64,000 nucleotides of DNA from Pseudolabrys sp. Root1462 (GTDB lineage Bacteria; Pseudomonadota; Alphaproteobacteria; Rhizobiales; Xanthobacteraceae). The stretch lies in assembly GCF_001426945.1 (NCBI RefSeq), contig NZ_LMFS01000001.1, positions 2,660,609-2,724,608 on the forward strand, read 5' to 3'. Positions within the stretch are counted from its first letter, which is position 1. The number at the start of each line of letters is the position of its first letter. Position numbers and translations under genes: made by a program. Positions 9,844-17,412 of the stretch are shown here, piece by piece. Below the pieces are notes generated by a model that made no database searches, was not told the DNA's origin, and saw nothing but the letters and a program-made list of their open reading frames with translations.

Positions 9844-11214
9844 TCAGGCCGCCGGCAGCACCAGTTCGGCCCGCAGGCCGCCGATCGGCGCCGCTCCCAG
9901 CTTAAGTTCGCCGCCATAGAGGGCGGCCAATTCGACCACGATCGACAGGCCGAGACCCGAGCCGGGCTTGGTCTCATCCAGCCTGCGGCCGCGCAACGCC
10001 ACCTGCTCGCGTTCGGCCGGCGACAGGCCGGGGCCGTCGTCATCGACAGTCAGCCGCACCACCTGCTCGCCGCTGTCGAGGTCGCGCCGCTCGCGCAGCA
10101 CCTCGATGGCGACGCGCGAGGTCGCCCACTTGCAGGCATTGTCGACCAGGTTGCCGAGCATTTCTTCGAGATCCGCACGCTCGCCGCGAAATCGGATAGC
10201 GTCCGGCAGCTTGACGTCGACGGTGATGCCGCGGTCGCGGTGAATCTTCTCCATGGTGCGGGCCAGTGCCTCGACCACCGGCGCGACCTCGGTCACCGAG
10301 CCAACCACGGACGCACGCGCTGCGATGCGCGCCCGCTCGAGATGCCGCGCCACCTGGTCGCGCATGATCGCCGCCTGCTCCTGCACCTTGGACGCAAGCG
10401 GATCGCCGGGCCGCGATGCAGCTTCGTTGACGATCACCGACAGCGGCGTCTTCAGCGCATGCGCGAGATTGCCGACATGGGTGCGCGCGCGCTCGACGAT
10501 CTCCTTGTTGGAGTCGATCAGCGCATTGGTCTCGCGCGCCAGCGGCGCGATCTCGACCGGGAAGTCGCCGGTCAGCCGCTCGGCATTGCCGGAGCGGATC
10601 GCCGTGAGGCTGTCGGTGATACGCTTGAGCGGTGCCAGACCGAAACGCACCTGGAACATGGTGGTCAGCAACAACACCGCGGCGAGAATGGAGAAGGTCG
10701 CCATGAGCGCCTGATCGAAGGCGCGAATCTCATCGGTGATCTCGGCGGCATCGCCGGCGACAGCCACGAGATAACGGCCCTCGTCGCCGAGGTCGATGTT
10801 GCGCTCGACCAGTCGAAGCTTCTGATCCTCCGGGCCTGTGACATAGCCCTGCCGCGAACCATCCGGTGCCGGCGCCACGCCTTGATCTTCCAGATGCGGC
10901 AAGCCGCCGTCCCACAGCGAGCGCGATGCGCGCAAGTCCGGCTTGCCGGGATCGAGCCTGGTGATCTGCCAGTACCAGCCGGACAGCGGCAACTCGAATA
11001 AAGGCTCGCCCAGCGCCTGCGGGCTCTTGTCTTCCTCCGGCGCGGCAACGTCGGCCACCAGAGTGCGCAGATAGACGCCGAGCCGGCGGTCGAACGACCG
11101 CTCGACCGCCTGACGGTAGAGCGAGGAGAGCACGATGCCGGTAATGAGCAGGATGATTACCGCCCAGGCAGTCGCCGAGACGAACAGACGCAGCGCGAGC
11201 GAATTGGCGCGCAT
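9844..11214 (-). CDS. feuQ: PhoQ/FeuQ-like sensor histidine kinase
   Basis: 456 residues. Membrane helix 1 (about 10-32), a periplasmic sensor domain of about 135 residues, helix 2 (about 165-190), then HAMP, a DHp domain with the His box NLAHALKTPLSVIVNEA, and a HATPase domain (NLVDNACKWA, DDGPGLS, GSGLGLSIV). The HALKTPL box is typical of the PhoQ subgroup. The ATG at 11214 lies five bases after the response regulator stop; a longer in-frame start would run far into that gene. The name feuQ rests on the small PepSY protein, the regulator pair and proximity to ccmIEFH, as in rhizobia. Confidence 0.85.
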   Translation of the reverse strand: MRANSLALRLFVSATAWAVIILLITGIVLSSLYRQAVERSFDRRLGVYLRTLVADVAAPEEDKSPQALGEPLFELPLSGWYWQITRLDPGKPDLRASRSLWDGGLPHLEDQGVAPAPDGSRQGYVTGPEDQKLRLVERNIDLGDEGRYLVAVAGDAAEITDEIRAFDQALMATFSILAAVLLLTTMFQVRFGLAPLKRITDSLTAIRSGNAERLTGDFPVEIAPLARETNALIDSNKEIVERARTHVGNLAHALKTPLSVIVNEAASRPGDPLASKVQEQAAIMRDQVARHLERARIAARASVVGSVTEVAPVVEALARTMEKIHRDRGITVDVKLPDAIRFRGERADLEEMLGNLVDNACKWATSRVAIEVLRERRDLDSGEQVVRLTVDDDGPGLSPAEREQVALRGRRLDETKPGSGLGLSIVVELAALYGGELKLGAAPIGGLRAELVLPAA

Positions 11215-11218
11215 CGAA

Positions 11219-11881
11219 TCAATCCGGCGCGGCGAGCATGTAGCCAAGCCCGCGCACCGTCTGAATGATATCGACGCCGAGCTTCTTGCGGATGCGGCCG
11301 ACAAACACCTCGATGGTGTTGGAATCGCGGTCGAAGTCCTGATCGTAGAGATGCTCGACCAGTTCGGTGCGTGACACCACGCGACCATTGTGATGCATGA
11401 GATAGGCGAGCAGCCGGTATTCGTGGCTCGTCAGCTTCACCGGATTGCCGGTCACCGTGACGCGCCCGGTTCGCGAATCGAGGCGGACCGGCCCGCATTC
11501 GAATTCGCTCTTGGCGTGACCGACGGCGCGGCGCAGAAGCGCGCGCAGCCGCGCCAGCACTTCCTCGAGATGAAACGGCTTGGCGACATAATCGTCGGCG
11601 CCGGCGTCGAAGCCCTGCACCTTGTCGCTCCAGCGGTCGCGCGCGGTCAGCATCAGCACCGGCATGATGCGGCCGTTGCGCCGCCAGGCCTCGAGCACGG
11701 AAATCCCGTCCATCTTCGGCAGGCCAATATCAAGGATCACCGCGTCATAGGGTTCGGTATCGCCGAGATGATGACCTTCCTCGCCGTCGAAGGCGCGGTC
11801 CACCACGTAACCGGCGTCGGTCAGGGCGGTGGTCAGCTGGCGATTGAGATCGGGGTCGTCTTCGACGACAAGCAAGCGCAA
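11219..11881 (-). CDS. feuP: PhoP/FeuP-like response regulator
   Basis: 220-residue OmpR/PhoB-type regulator. The receiver domain has the acidic pair (LVVEDD), phospho-Asp in DAVILDIGLPKMDG and Lys in DDYVAKPFH; the winged-helix effector ends in VDIIQTVRGLGYML. I choose a TTG start at 11881 because it gives the usual (M)RLLVVEDD terminus and is preceded by GGAGAAG. An ATG at 11938 would add 19 atypical residues. It forms an operon with the downstream kinase and probably with the upstream PepSY gene. Confidence 0.85.
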   Translation of the reverse strand: MRLLVVEDDPDLNRQLTTALTDAGYVVDRAFDGEEGHHLGDTEPYDAVILDIGLPKMDGISVLEAWRRNGRIMPVLMLTARDRWSDKVQGFDAGADDYVAKPFHLEEVLARLRALLRRAVGHAKSEFECGPVRLDSRTGRVTVTGNPVKLTSHEYRLLAYLMHHNGRVVSRTELVEHLYDQDFDRDSNTIEVFVGRIRKKLGVDIIQTVRGLGYMLAAPD

Positions 11882-11960
11882 GGCATTCTTCTCCGGCAGA
11901 ATCTGTGGCGATCTTACCCGAAATCGGGCGAGCGGCATCTCGCGGAGAAATGGGCCTTTT

Positions 11961-12323
11961 TCAGGGTCTTGCGGGCGGGGTAACCGCGGTCAGGGCCCGG
12001 CCGTCGGCAGCGTCGATCTTGGCGCGGATCACCTTGCCGCTGCGGGCGAGCACGGTCAGTTCGTAGATCAGCCTGTCGTCGCGCCGGCACAGGCTGGCGC
12101 GCACCACCTCGCCGTGGTGGCCGCGGGCCCGCATCGCGCGGATCGCCGCGGCCAGAGGTATCGCCCTGTGGGTCGCAATGGCTTCGCGCTGCTCGGCCTT
12201 GGTCAAGCAGGCCCGCGTCGCCCGGTCGGCGGCATAGGACACAGATGCCATACCCGGCAAGACAGCGGGAATGGCGCTTACGGCGAGCACAATTAATGCG
12301 GCGGTTATGCGGGAGACCGGCAT
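11961..12323 (-). CDS. Small periplasmic PepSY-type protein in the feuN position
   Basis: 120 residues: signal peptide (about 1-32, ending ASVSYAA/D) and a mature domain of PepSY type (HHGEVVRASLCRRDDRLIYELTVLARSGKVIRAKIDAADG). It lies directly upstream of feuP-feuQ on the same strand. In Sinorhizobium a small periplasmic protein (FeuN) encoded at this position restrains the FeuQ kinase, so I infer an analogous modulator. Two cysteines in the mature part (CLTKAEQ, LCRRDD) could form a disulphide. Confidence 0.75.
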   Translation of the reverse strand: MPVSRITAALIVLAVSAIPAVLPGMASVSYAADRATRACLTKAEQREAIATHRAIPLAAAIRAMRARGHHGEVVRASLCRRDDRLIYELTVLARSGKVIRAKIDAADGRALTAVTPPARP

Positions 12324-12375
12324 GGTGAGACTCTAGCGGCGCGCCGGTGAACGCTGGCTGAACGAGGAACCCCGT

Positions 12376-13056
12376 TCAACTCTCGAAGCCGTCAAAGACG
12401 GCGAAGTCCTCAAGCGCAGCGCGAGGCGCGCGCCACTGGTTGATCGGCGCCGCCGGGTCTTCATAACCCAGCGCCATGCCGGAATAAATCATGAGGTGAT
12501 CGGGGAGATCGAGGAAGGCGCGCACGGTGGTATGAAATGACACCCAGGCCTGCTGCGGGCAGGTGTGCAGGCCGTGGCCGCGGGCGAGCAGCGCGACGGT
12601 TTGCAGATAGCCGCCGATATCGGCCCATTGCGCGGCGCCGTGATCCTTCTCGCGGGCGAAGAACAGCGCCACCGGCGCGCCGAAGAATTCGTAGTTGCGC
12701 GCGTATTGTTTGTAGCGCGCCGGCTTGTCCTCACGCGGTACGCCGATCGATTGATACAGCAATTCGCCGACGGTGAAGCTGCGCCCGCGATAGGGCTCGG
12801 CCATCGGCTGGGGATAGATGACGTATTCGACGCCCTCGCCTTTGGGCAATTCGCTCGCCATGCGCGGCCGCAACTGCGCCTTCAACGCCTCGACCCGCTT
12901 ACCCGCCAGCGCATAGACGCGCCAGGGCTGCATGTTGCCGGCCGACGGCGCCCGCGCCGCGCGCTCGACGATGTCGCGGACGACGGCTTCGGGCACAGCT
13001 TTCGGCAGAAAGGCACGGCAGGAGTAACGAGACGAAACGGCGTCGAAGATGTCCAT
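12376..13056 (-). CDS. Nitroreductase-family oxidoreductase
   Basis: 226-residue FMN-dependent nitroreductase-type enzyme. The N-terminal FMN phosphate-binding segment is SSRYSCRAF, followed by APSAGNMQPWRVY; the C-terminal half has PQQAWVSFHTTVRAFLDLP and the AMALGYED-like turn (GMALGYEDP). Usually NAD(P)H-dependent reduction of nitro compounds or quinones; the substrate here is unknown. The ATG at 13056 fits the family start (MDIFDAVSSRYSCRAF). It is divergent from the gene at 13131. Confidence 0.92.
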   Translation of the reverse strand: MDIFDAVSSRYSCRAFLPKAVPEAVVRDIVERAARAPSAGNMQPWRVYALAGKRVEALKAQLRPRMASELPKGEGVEYVIYPQPMAEPYRGRSFTVGELLYQSIGVPREDKPARYKQYARNYEFFGAPVALFFAREKDHGAAQWADIGGYLQTVALLARGHGLHTCPQQAWVSFHTTVRAFLDLPDHLMIYSGMALGYEDPAAPINQWRAPRAALEDFAVFDGFES

Positions 13057-13130
13057 AATGGTCCCCGCGAGAAGTCCGCTATAATGGTGCTGATCGCGCA
13101 AGACGCAAGGCCATCACCAAGAGGAGGCAC

Positions 13131-13796
13131 ATGGCCAAGGCGAGCGAACATGGACGCATCATAGCCTCGGCGGCAAAGGCGGCCCTGGCGCCGCTCGGCT
13201 GCCTTCGCCGCGGCCAGTCCCGCATCTGGCAAGACGACCACCGATATTGGGCGATAAACGTCGAATTTCAGCCAAGCGGATGGTCCAAGGGTAGCTACCT
13301 CAATATCCACGTCGCGTGGCTTTGGGCCATAACGCACGGTTACCAGTATTCATACCGCGCCGGCTCATTCATCCCCTTTGAAACGGCTGAGCAATTCACT
13401 CCCTTGATAGCCGAGCTTGCAGCAACAGCGGCTGTCGAGGTCCAAAGAGTCAGAGAGAGATTCAGATCGTTTGATGACATTCTCAACCATATACAAGTCA
13501 GCGCCACGCGTAAGCCAGACTTCTGGGATCATCTCGATGCCGCTATCGTCCACGCTCTCGTCGGCAACACCGCAGCTGCACGCGAACACTTCAAGCAGAT
13601 TGCAATATGGAATGCGGCAGGAAGTATCTGGCGGACTGAGGCAAAAGAAAACGCATTGAGACTTGCGACACTCCTCGACAGACCTATAGATTTTCGGCTC
13701 GCCGTCGTCGCAAACATTGCTCGGCGGCGCCGGCTCATGCGCCTACCGCCCGACTCACACTGCCTCGATGAACTGGATTCCATAGCAAGGCCATAA
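13131..13796 (+). CDS. Hypothetical protein, DUF4304-like N-terminal half; candidate immunity or bystander gene
   Basis: 221 residues, soluble. The first ~90 residues (AALAPLGCLRRGQSRIWQDD...WAINVEFQPSGWSKGSYLN) resemble DUF4304-type proteins that often occur beside toxin genes; the C-terminal part is helical. It is AT-richer than its left neighbours. Its 3' end overlaps, in convergent orientation, the last 62 bases of the nuclease-like gene at 13735-14424. AGGAGG-like bases (AAGAGGAGG) precede the ATG. A role as immunity partner is only inferred from position; the opposite strand argues against it. Confidence 0.6.
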   Translation: MAKASEHGRIIASAAKAALAPLGCLRRGQSRIWQDDHRYWAINVEFQPSGWSKGSYLNIHVAWLWAITHGYQYSYRAGSFIPFETAEQFTPLIAELAATAAVEVQRVRERFRSFDDILNHIQVSATRKPDFWDHLDAAIVHALVGNTAAAREHFKQIAIWNAAGSIWRTEAKENALRLATLLDRPIDFRLAVVANIARRRRLMRLPPDSHCLDELDSIARP

Positions 13797-14424
13797 CACG
13801 ACCGATATTTCTCATTCGAACGCGACGACTCTTGATTGTCGCGCCGCGAATGACCTGCAATTCAATGATGGGTACCCCCATGCCGACATTCGTCTTCTCT
13901 CGTAGCTCCCGCACTCGACTCGGCGTTAGAGCGGCGCCACCCGTCTTGACGTCATAAATAGCGATGATATCGCCTACGTCATTACGAAGAAGGACATCTG
14001 TACGAACGCTACCAAATTGACCGTAGCCGCCGGGCTTCAAATCGAAGAAACTTTGTTCAACTTCGATGCCCCGTAGCCCCTGCCGTCTGACTTGGGCAGC
14101 GAAGTCGACATGAACGGCCGTTCCATAGACCGAAGGCGCCCACTCCGGGACAATTTCGACCCGAGCCATCGTATCGCTCAGCGTCTCGCTGAGCTTCTTT
14201 GTTGTATCGTCAATCGTCGAAATGCCAGTCAGCGCTCGCGAATAGTCGATAGTTACGCTGGTCCGCGAACCCACAAATTCAAGGTCGAACGCGCCGGCTG
14301 GATGCTGGCGCGTGTCGGTTTCATCCATCGTAACATCCACGTTGCGGGGGTTCTCACTGCTGCTCAGACTCCCGCCATCCCGCGCTGGTCTCATCGTTTG
14401 CCCGAAGTCGCCTCCCCGGTCCAC
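13735..14424 (-). CDS. PD-(D/E)XK-like nuclease toxin domain (C-terminal part of a frameshifted toxin)
   Basis: 229 residues from a GTG at 14424. The C-terminal region reads YGTAVHVDFA...EVEQSFFDLK...GSVRTDVLLRNDVGDIIAIYDVKTGG...VPIIELQV; Asp143 and Asp158-Val-Lys160 fit a PD-(D/E)XK nuclease core. The first ~45 residues look like an out-of-frame linker. The frame overlaps by 34 bases the short upstream gene 14391-14570, which carries the RPDQARVPAG...GGQWTGE motif. In the comparable gene at 32029-32769 motif and nuclease are in one frame, so this is probably one toxin gene broken by a frameshift, or expressed by slippage. AT-richer than the GTA genes. Confidence 0.6.
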   Translation of the reverse strand: MDRGGDFGQTMRPARDGGSLSSSENPRNVDVTMDETDTRQHPAGAFDLEFVGSRTSVTIDYSRALTGISTIDDTTKKLSETLSDTMARVEIVPEWAPSVYGTAVHVDFAAQVRRQGLRGIEVEQSFFDLKPGGYGQFGSVRTDVLLRNDVGDIIAIYDVKTGGAALTPSRVRELREKTNVGMGVPIIELQVIRGATIKSRRVRMRNIGRVMALLWNPVHRGSVSRAVGA

Positions 14425-14570
14425 TGTCCGCCCTCCCGCGAGCCCGCGGGTACGCGAGCCTGATCAGGCCGATATTTTATCATCCATCGGGCACACGCGG
14501 ATTCAAGGAGACTGAGTTGCGCCCGCGTGACCGGCACCATCAAATCGGTTGGTTGCGCACGCTGTCGCAT
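14391..14570 (-). CDS. Toxin N-terminal fragment with RPDQxRVPxGxxxGGxWT motif
   Basis: 59 residues, ATG at 14570 preceded by GAGGA. A helical segment (VTRAQLSLLESACARWM) leads into KYRPDQARVPAGSREGGQWT. The same motif, after a similar helical segment, precedes the nuclease in the gene at 32029-32769. The frame stops at 14391 just after the motif, while the nuclease-like domain continues in another frame from 14424. It lies 53 bases downstream of the GTA holin on the same strand. Confidence 0.55.
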   Translation of the reverse strand: MRQRAQPTDLMVPVTRAQLSLLESACARWMIKYRPDQARVPAGSREGGQWTGEATSGKR

Positions 14571-14623
14571 GAAAGAGTCCTCGTTAAATGCCAACACAGG
14601 CTTCGCCGGCCCAAAGCCCGCCG

Positions 14624-15028
14624 TTACTTCCTCGCCAGGATCTTCGCCACCTTCTCCAGGCTGCGACCGCCGAAATAGGCGGTAAGCACGATCATCGCCC
14701 ATTGCGCGACGTCGCCGCCGAGCGGATCGGTGACGCCGAGCCCGAAGACTTTGTCCCAGACCACCACTTTCCACGTGTAGATGATGAAGGCGCCGGCAAA
14801 GAGCGGACGTGGCAACGCCGTATACCAGCGCCCCTGCTCGACGATCACGAGCTGCGTCGCCAATTCGCGCTCGCGCGCCGCGACATCGAGTTCGCGAGCG
14901 GCGAGATCGGCGACGATTTTCTCCGAGGTGTTCTCGGCCGAGAGCCTGGCGCGATAGGCGTCGAGCGCCGCCTTGACGAAGGGGCCGCCGATGAGATTGC
15001 CGAGCCAGGCAAGAACCGTGGACAGCAT
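14624..15028 (-). CDS. GTA holin, 3TM type
   Basis: 134 residues from the ATG at 15028. An N-terminal helix (LSTVLAWLGNLIGGPFV), a charged coiled segment (SEKIVADLAARELDVAARERELATQ), then two hydrophobic stretches (PRPLFAGAFIIYTWKVVVW and AQWAMIVLTAYFGG). This matches GTA-associated 3TM holins, which open the inner membrane so the endolysin can lyse the cell and release particles. TGATG overlap with the preceding small membrane gene. Last structural gene of the cluster. Confidence 0.85.
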   Translation of the reverse strand: MLSTVLAWLGNLIGGPFVKAALDAYRARLSAENTSEKIVADLAARELDVAARERELATQLVIVEQGRWYTALPRPLFAGAFIIYTWKVVVWDKVFGLGVTDPLGGDVAQWAMIVLTAYFGGRSLEKVAKILARK

Positions 15029-15258
15029 CACCCGCGCGTCCCCGCGGTGCGCCGCCGCGCCAGCTCGGTGATGAGGCCGATGGCGATCACGTAATACGGT
15101 ACGTATTTCGGTTGCAGCGCCGTCTGCACGGCCGACGCCACGTTCGGATCCTGCAGCACCTGTTCGCCGACGGCCAGCAACAGGCCGAGGAGAGCGACGA
15201 CGCGGGCCCACAGAATGGTGAGGGAATGCCGGAAGGAGGCTTTGATTTTCGGCAACAT
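15028..15258 (-). CDS. Small membrane protein of the lysis module
   Basis: 76 residues with one clear hydrophobic segment (ARVVALLGLLLAVGE) and a second weaker one (YVPYYVIAIGLITELA). It is encoded between the endolysin gene (one-base gap) and the holin (one-base overlap), so it is part of the lysis cassette. I do not recognise the family. It could be a second holin, an antiholin or a tail-associated membrane protein. Confidence 0.7.
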   Translation of the reverse strand: MLPKIKASFRHSLTILWARVVALLGLLLAVGEQVLQDPNVASAVQTALQPKYVPYYVIAIGLITELARRRTAGTRG

Positions 15259-15259
15259 G

Positions 15260-15901
15260 TCATGTCCTCTTCAATGTTGCGTGCAACGCCGAGATCAGCA
15301 CATGAAAAAGCCCGCACGCGGCGGGCTGTTCGGGTCGATGCGGCATAGTGGGCGGCGGTGGCGGCGCTGCCGTCGCCGGCGGCGCTGACGCCATCGCCAC
15401 GCCGACCACCCTCACCTCGGCGACGCGCCGGCCCCAGCCGTTGCCGAACACATTCCAGCTTTTCAGCGACTTCAGAAATCGCAGTCGTTCGTCGCAAATC
15501 GCACCGACAAGCTTTGCGGCGTTGGCGCCGCGTGCGGCAGCGACGACATCATCGCTGACGCTGCTTATGGCATCGTCAAGCCCAAGTACCCGGCGCAACA
15601 CCTTGCCGCCGCGGCCGATCCCGGAGTTCACGCCGTAGTCGAATACGGCGTAATCGACGCCGGCCGGCAGATCGTCGCAGCGCATGGCGTTCCAGTAACG
15701 CGCGCGATAGATCGCCTTGGCATCCTCGACGCGCATTGCCTTGACGTCGGCCGCGGTCGCCTCGCGCTTCACGTATTTTCGGTAGTCGGCGATCGTGATG
15801 CCGAAATTGGTTGGCCCGCCAGGATCCGACGGATGATTGCTGTAGCCGCCCTCATGCCGGAGCAGGCGAGCCAAGGCGGGTTCGAAATTCGAGTTCGTCA
15901 T
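15260..15901 (-). CDS. GTA endolysin, glycoside hydrolase family 108 muramidase
   Basis: 213 residues. The N-terminal GH108 domain carries the catalytic Glu in RHEGGYSNHPSDPGGPTNFG, and a PG_binding_3-type domain follows (ERLRFLKSLKSWNVFGNGWGRRV). It would cleave peptidoglycan glycan strands during release of GTA particles. No signal peptide, so export depends on the adjacent holin. The last ~45 residues are an Ala/Pro tail followed by sequence encoded across a minus-strand terminator hairpin (15305-15327), so the annotated C terminus is unusual. Confidence 0.92.
   Translation of the reverse strand: MTNSNFEPALARLLRHEGGYSNHPSDPGGPTNFGITIADYRKYVKREATAADVKAMRVEDAKAIYRARYWNAMRCDDLPAGVDYAVFDYGVNSGIGRGGKVLRRVLGLDDAISSVSDDVVAAARGANAAKLVGAICDERLRFLKSLKSWNVFGNGWGRRVAEVRVVGVAMASAPPATAAPPPPPTMPHRPEQPAACGLFHVLISALHATLKRT
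15305..15327 (-). terminator. Intrinsic terminator-like hairpin inside the 3' end of the endolysin gene
   Basis: On the minus strand, AGCCCGC/GCGGGCT arms (15321-15327 and 15309-15315) around a 5-base loop are followed by a T-run (15305-15309). It lies within the coding frame of the endolysin C-terminal tail and upstream of the two membrane genes of the lysis cassette. Confidence 0.6.
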
Positions 15902-15931
15902 CGCTCATTGCGCTCCGCAATAAACTGAACA

Positions 15932-17383
15932 TCAATTGTACTGTGCGCCTGTCGCTGCACTGCCAGCGGTATTGCCCGGCAGGTAGGTCGCGCCGGCGCC
16001 GCCCGTATCAACGACGCTGTTGGAGCTGAGACCGTAACGGGCGCCTGTGGCCGAACCCGAAAAGGTCACTCCGGATGCCTGCACCAGCGACGCCTGCTTG
16101 GCAGTAACAAAGGCCGAGTCAAATGCCGGAACGCTACTTAATGTGACTGTCGTACCGCCCCCGAACAGGAAGATACCGGCCTGCTGCAGATCGATATGAG
16201 ACTTGGCGCCCCCACTAATCGCGTAACTGCCGTTCGATACGACAAACGCCTTGCCTCGCACGATCATGTGCGGTGAGCCGCCCGCCATCGCCCCGAACTC
16301 GCAACTCCGGAATTTTGCGCTGACATTCACGAAGCTGAATGCGGCTCCCGCGCTCGTGGTGGTGAACTTGAAGCCGCGTATTTCCCACAGCCCACGCACG
16401 CCGTCCGCATTGAAGCAGTTGGCCAGCGTCGGATTGATCGTCACATTCGATGGCGTCGTCTCGTCGCCGAGAAGGATGATCGGTCCTTCGCCGACGTAGG
16501 ATTTCAGCGTATTGCCCGCTGTCCAGGTGCCGGCGCCGACCTGGATGGTCACTGAATAGGTGGCGAGGTCCAGAGCGGCGGCGACGTCGATAGCCTTCTG
16601 AATAGTCGCGAATGCGCCGGCCGAGGTATTGGCGAGGCCATTGTTCGCGTCTGAGCCATCCGTGCGCACATAATAGGTGCGGTTGGCGGTCAGGACCTCG
16701 CGGCCCCCGGTCACCACCGTATTGGGGAGCGATACCGCGCCGGTCGTCCGATCGATGACAATGCCCTCGCGCCAGGTCGCGCCGTCGGCGCTGACTTTAA
16801 AATGCAGATTGTCATCACCGGTCAGGCCGATCTCGGCGCGGCCGGAGTAATTGTCCTGGAGCAGCAACGACAGCGTGTTGGCCGCGCTTTCCTTGCTGAG
16901 CTTGTAGCGCAGATTGCCGTCGCCGCCGCCCGCGACGGGCCTGGCGGCGAACAGCGCGTTGTTGAGCTTTGCGCTCAGCGGGTTGCCGGAATCCGCCGTC
17001 GTGCCGATGCCGAGCAACGCCATATTGTTGAGCGAAGTGAGCGTCGTCATCGCGTCGGCCCACGCGCCGCCGTCAAACGCCAGCAGCGCGCCCTCGTCGA
17101 TCACGTAGCAAAGCCACCCCGCCCGCGCCGCGCTGAACAGCCAGGCGCCGTCTTGCCACGCCGCAATCGCGTGGTCGCGCCCGGCCCAGGCGCCGGTCGC
17201 ACCGGTCTTGACGATCCAGCGCTCGCCTTCCGCCGGCGTTGCCGGCGGCGCTGTGAGATCGCGATCCTGCACCGCGAGTTGCACCAAGGTGTCGAGGATG
17301 CGCAGCGCCTCGTTGTGGGTGACGTGCTTCTGCGCCTGGCTGCCTTCGATGCAAGGCAAGCCGAGATTGGCTGTATCGGTCAT
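15932..17383 (-). CDS. DUF2793 protein, putative GTA tail fibre or spike
   Basis: 483 residues. The N-terminal DUF2793 domain (about 1-110: TANLGLPCIEGSQAQKHVTHNEALRILD...GERWIVKTGATGAWAGRDHAIAAW...) is common beside alphaproteobacterial GTA and prophage tail genes. The C-terminal two thirds read as a right-handed beta-helix-like region (SANNGLANTSAGAFATIQKAI-type start, then short beta repeats and poly-Gly/Ser turns), as in tail spikes that bind surface polysaccharide. It follows g15 with a 29-base gap. Host-cell binding is inferred. Confidence 0.85.
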   Translation of the reverse strand: MTDTANLGLPCIEGSQAQKHVTHNEALRILDTLVQLAVQDRDLTAPPATPAEGERWIVKTGATGAWAGRDHAIAAWQDGAWLFSAARAGWLCYVIDEGALLAFDGGAWADAMTTLTSLNNMALLGIGTTADSGNPLSAKLNNALFAARPVAGGGDGNLRYKLSKESAANTLSLLLQDNYSGRAEIGLTGDDNLHFKVSADGATWREGIVIDRTTGAVSLPNTVVTGGREVLTANRTYYVRTDGSDANNGLANTSAGAFATIQKAIDVAAALDLATYSVTIQVGAGTWTAGNTLKSYVGEGPIILLGDETTPSNVTINPTLANCFNADGVRGLWEIRGFKFTTTSAGAAFSFVNVSAKFRSCEFGAMAGGSPHMIVRGKAFVVSNGSYAISGGAKSHIDLQQAGIFLFGGGTTVTLSSVPAFDSAFVTAKQASLVQASGVTFSGSATGARYGLSSNSVVDTGGAGATYLPGNTAGSAATGAQYN

Positions 17384-17412
17384 GGGCTATCCGTTGATTG
17401 AGGAACGACGCG

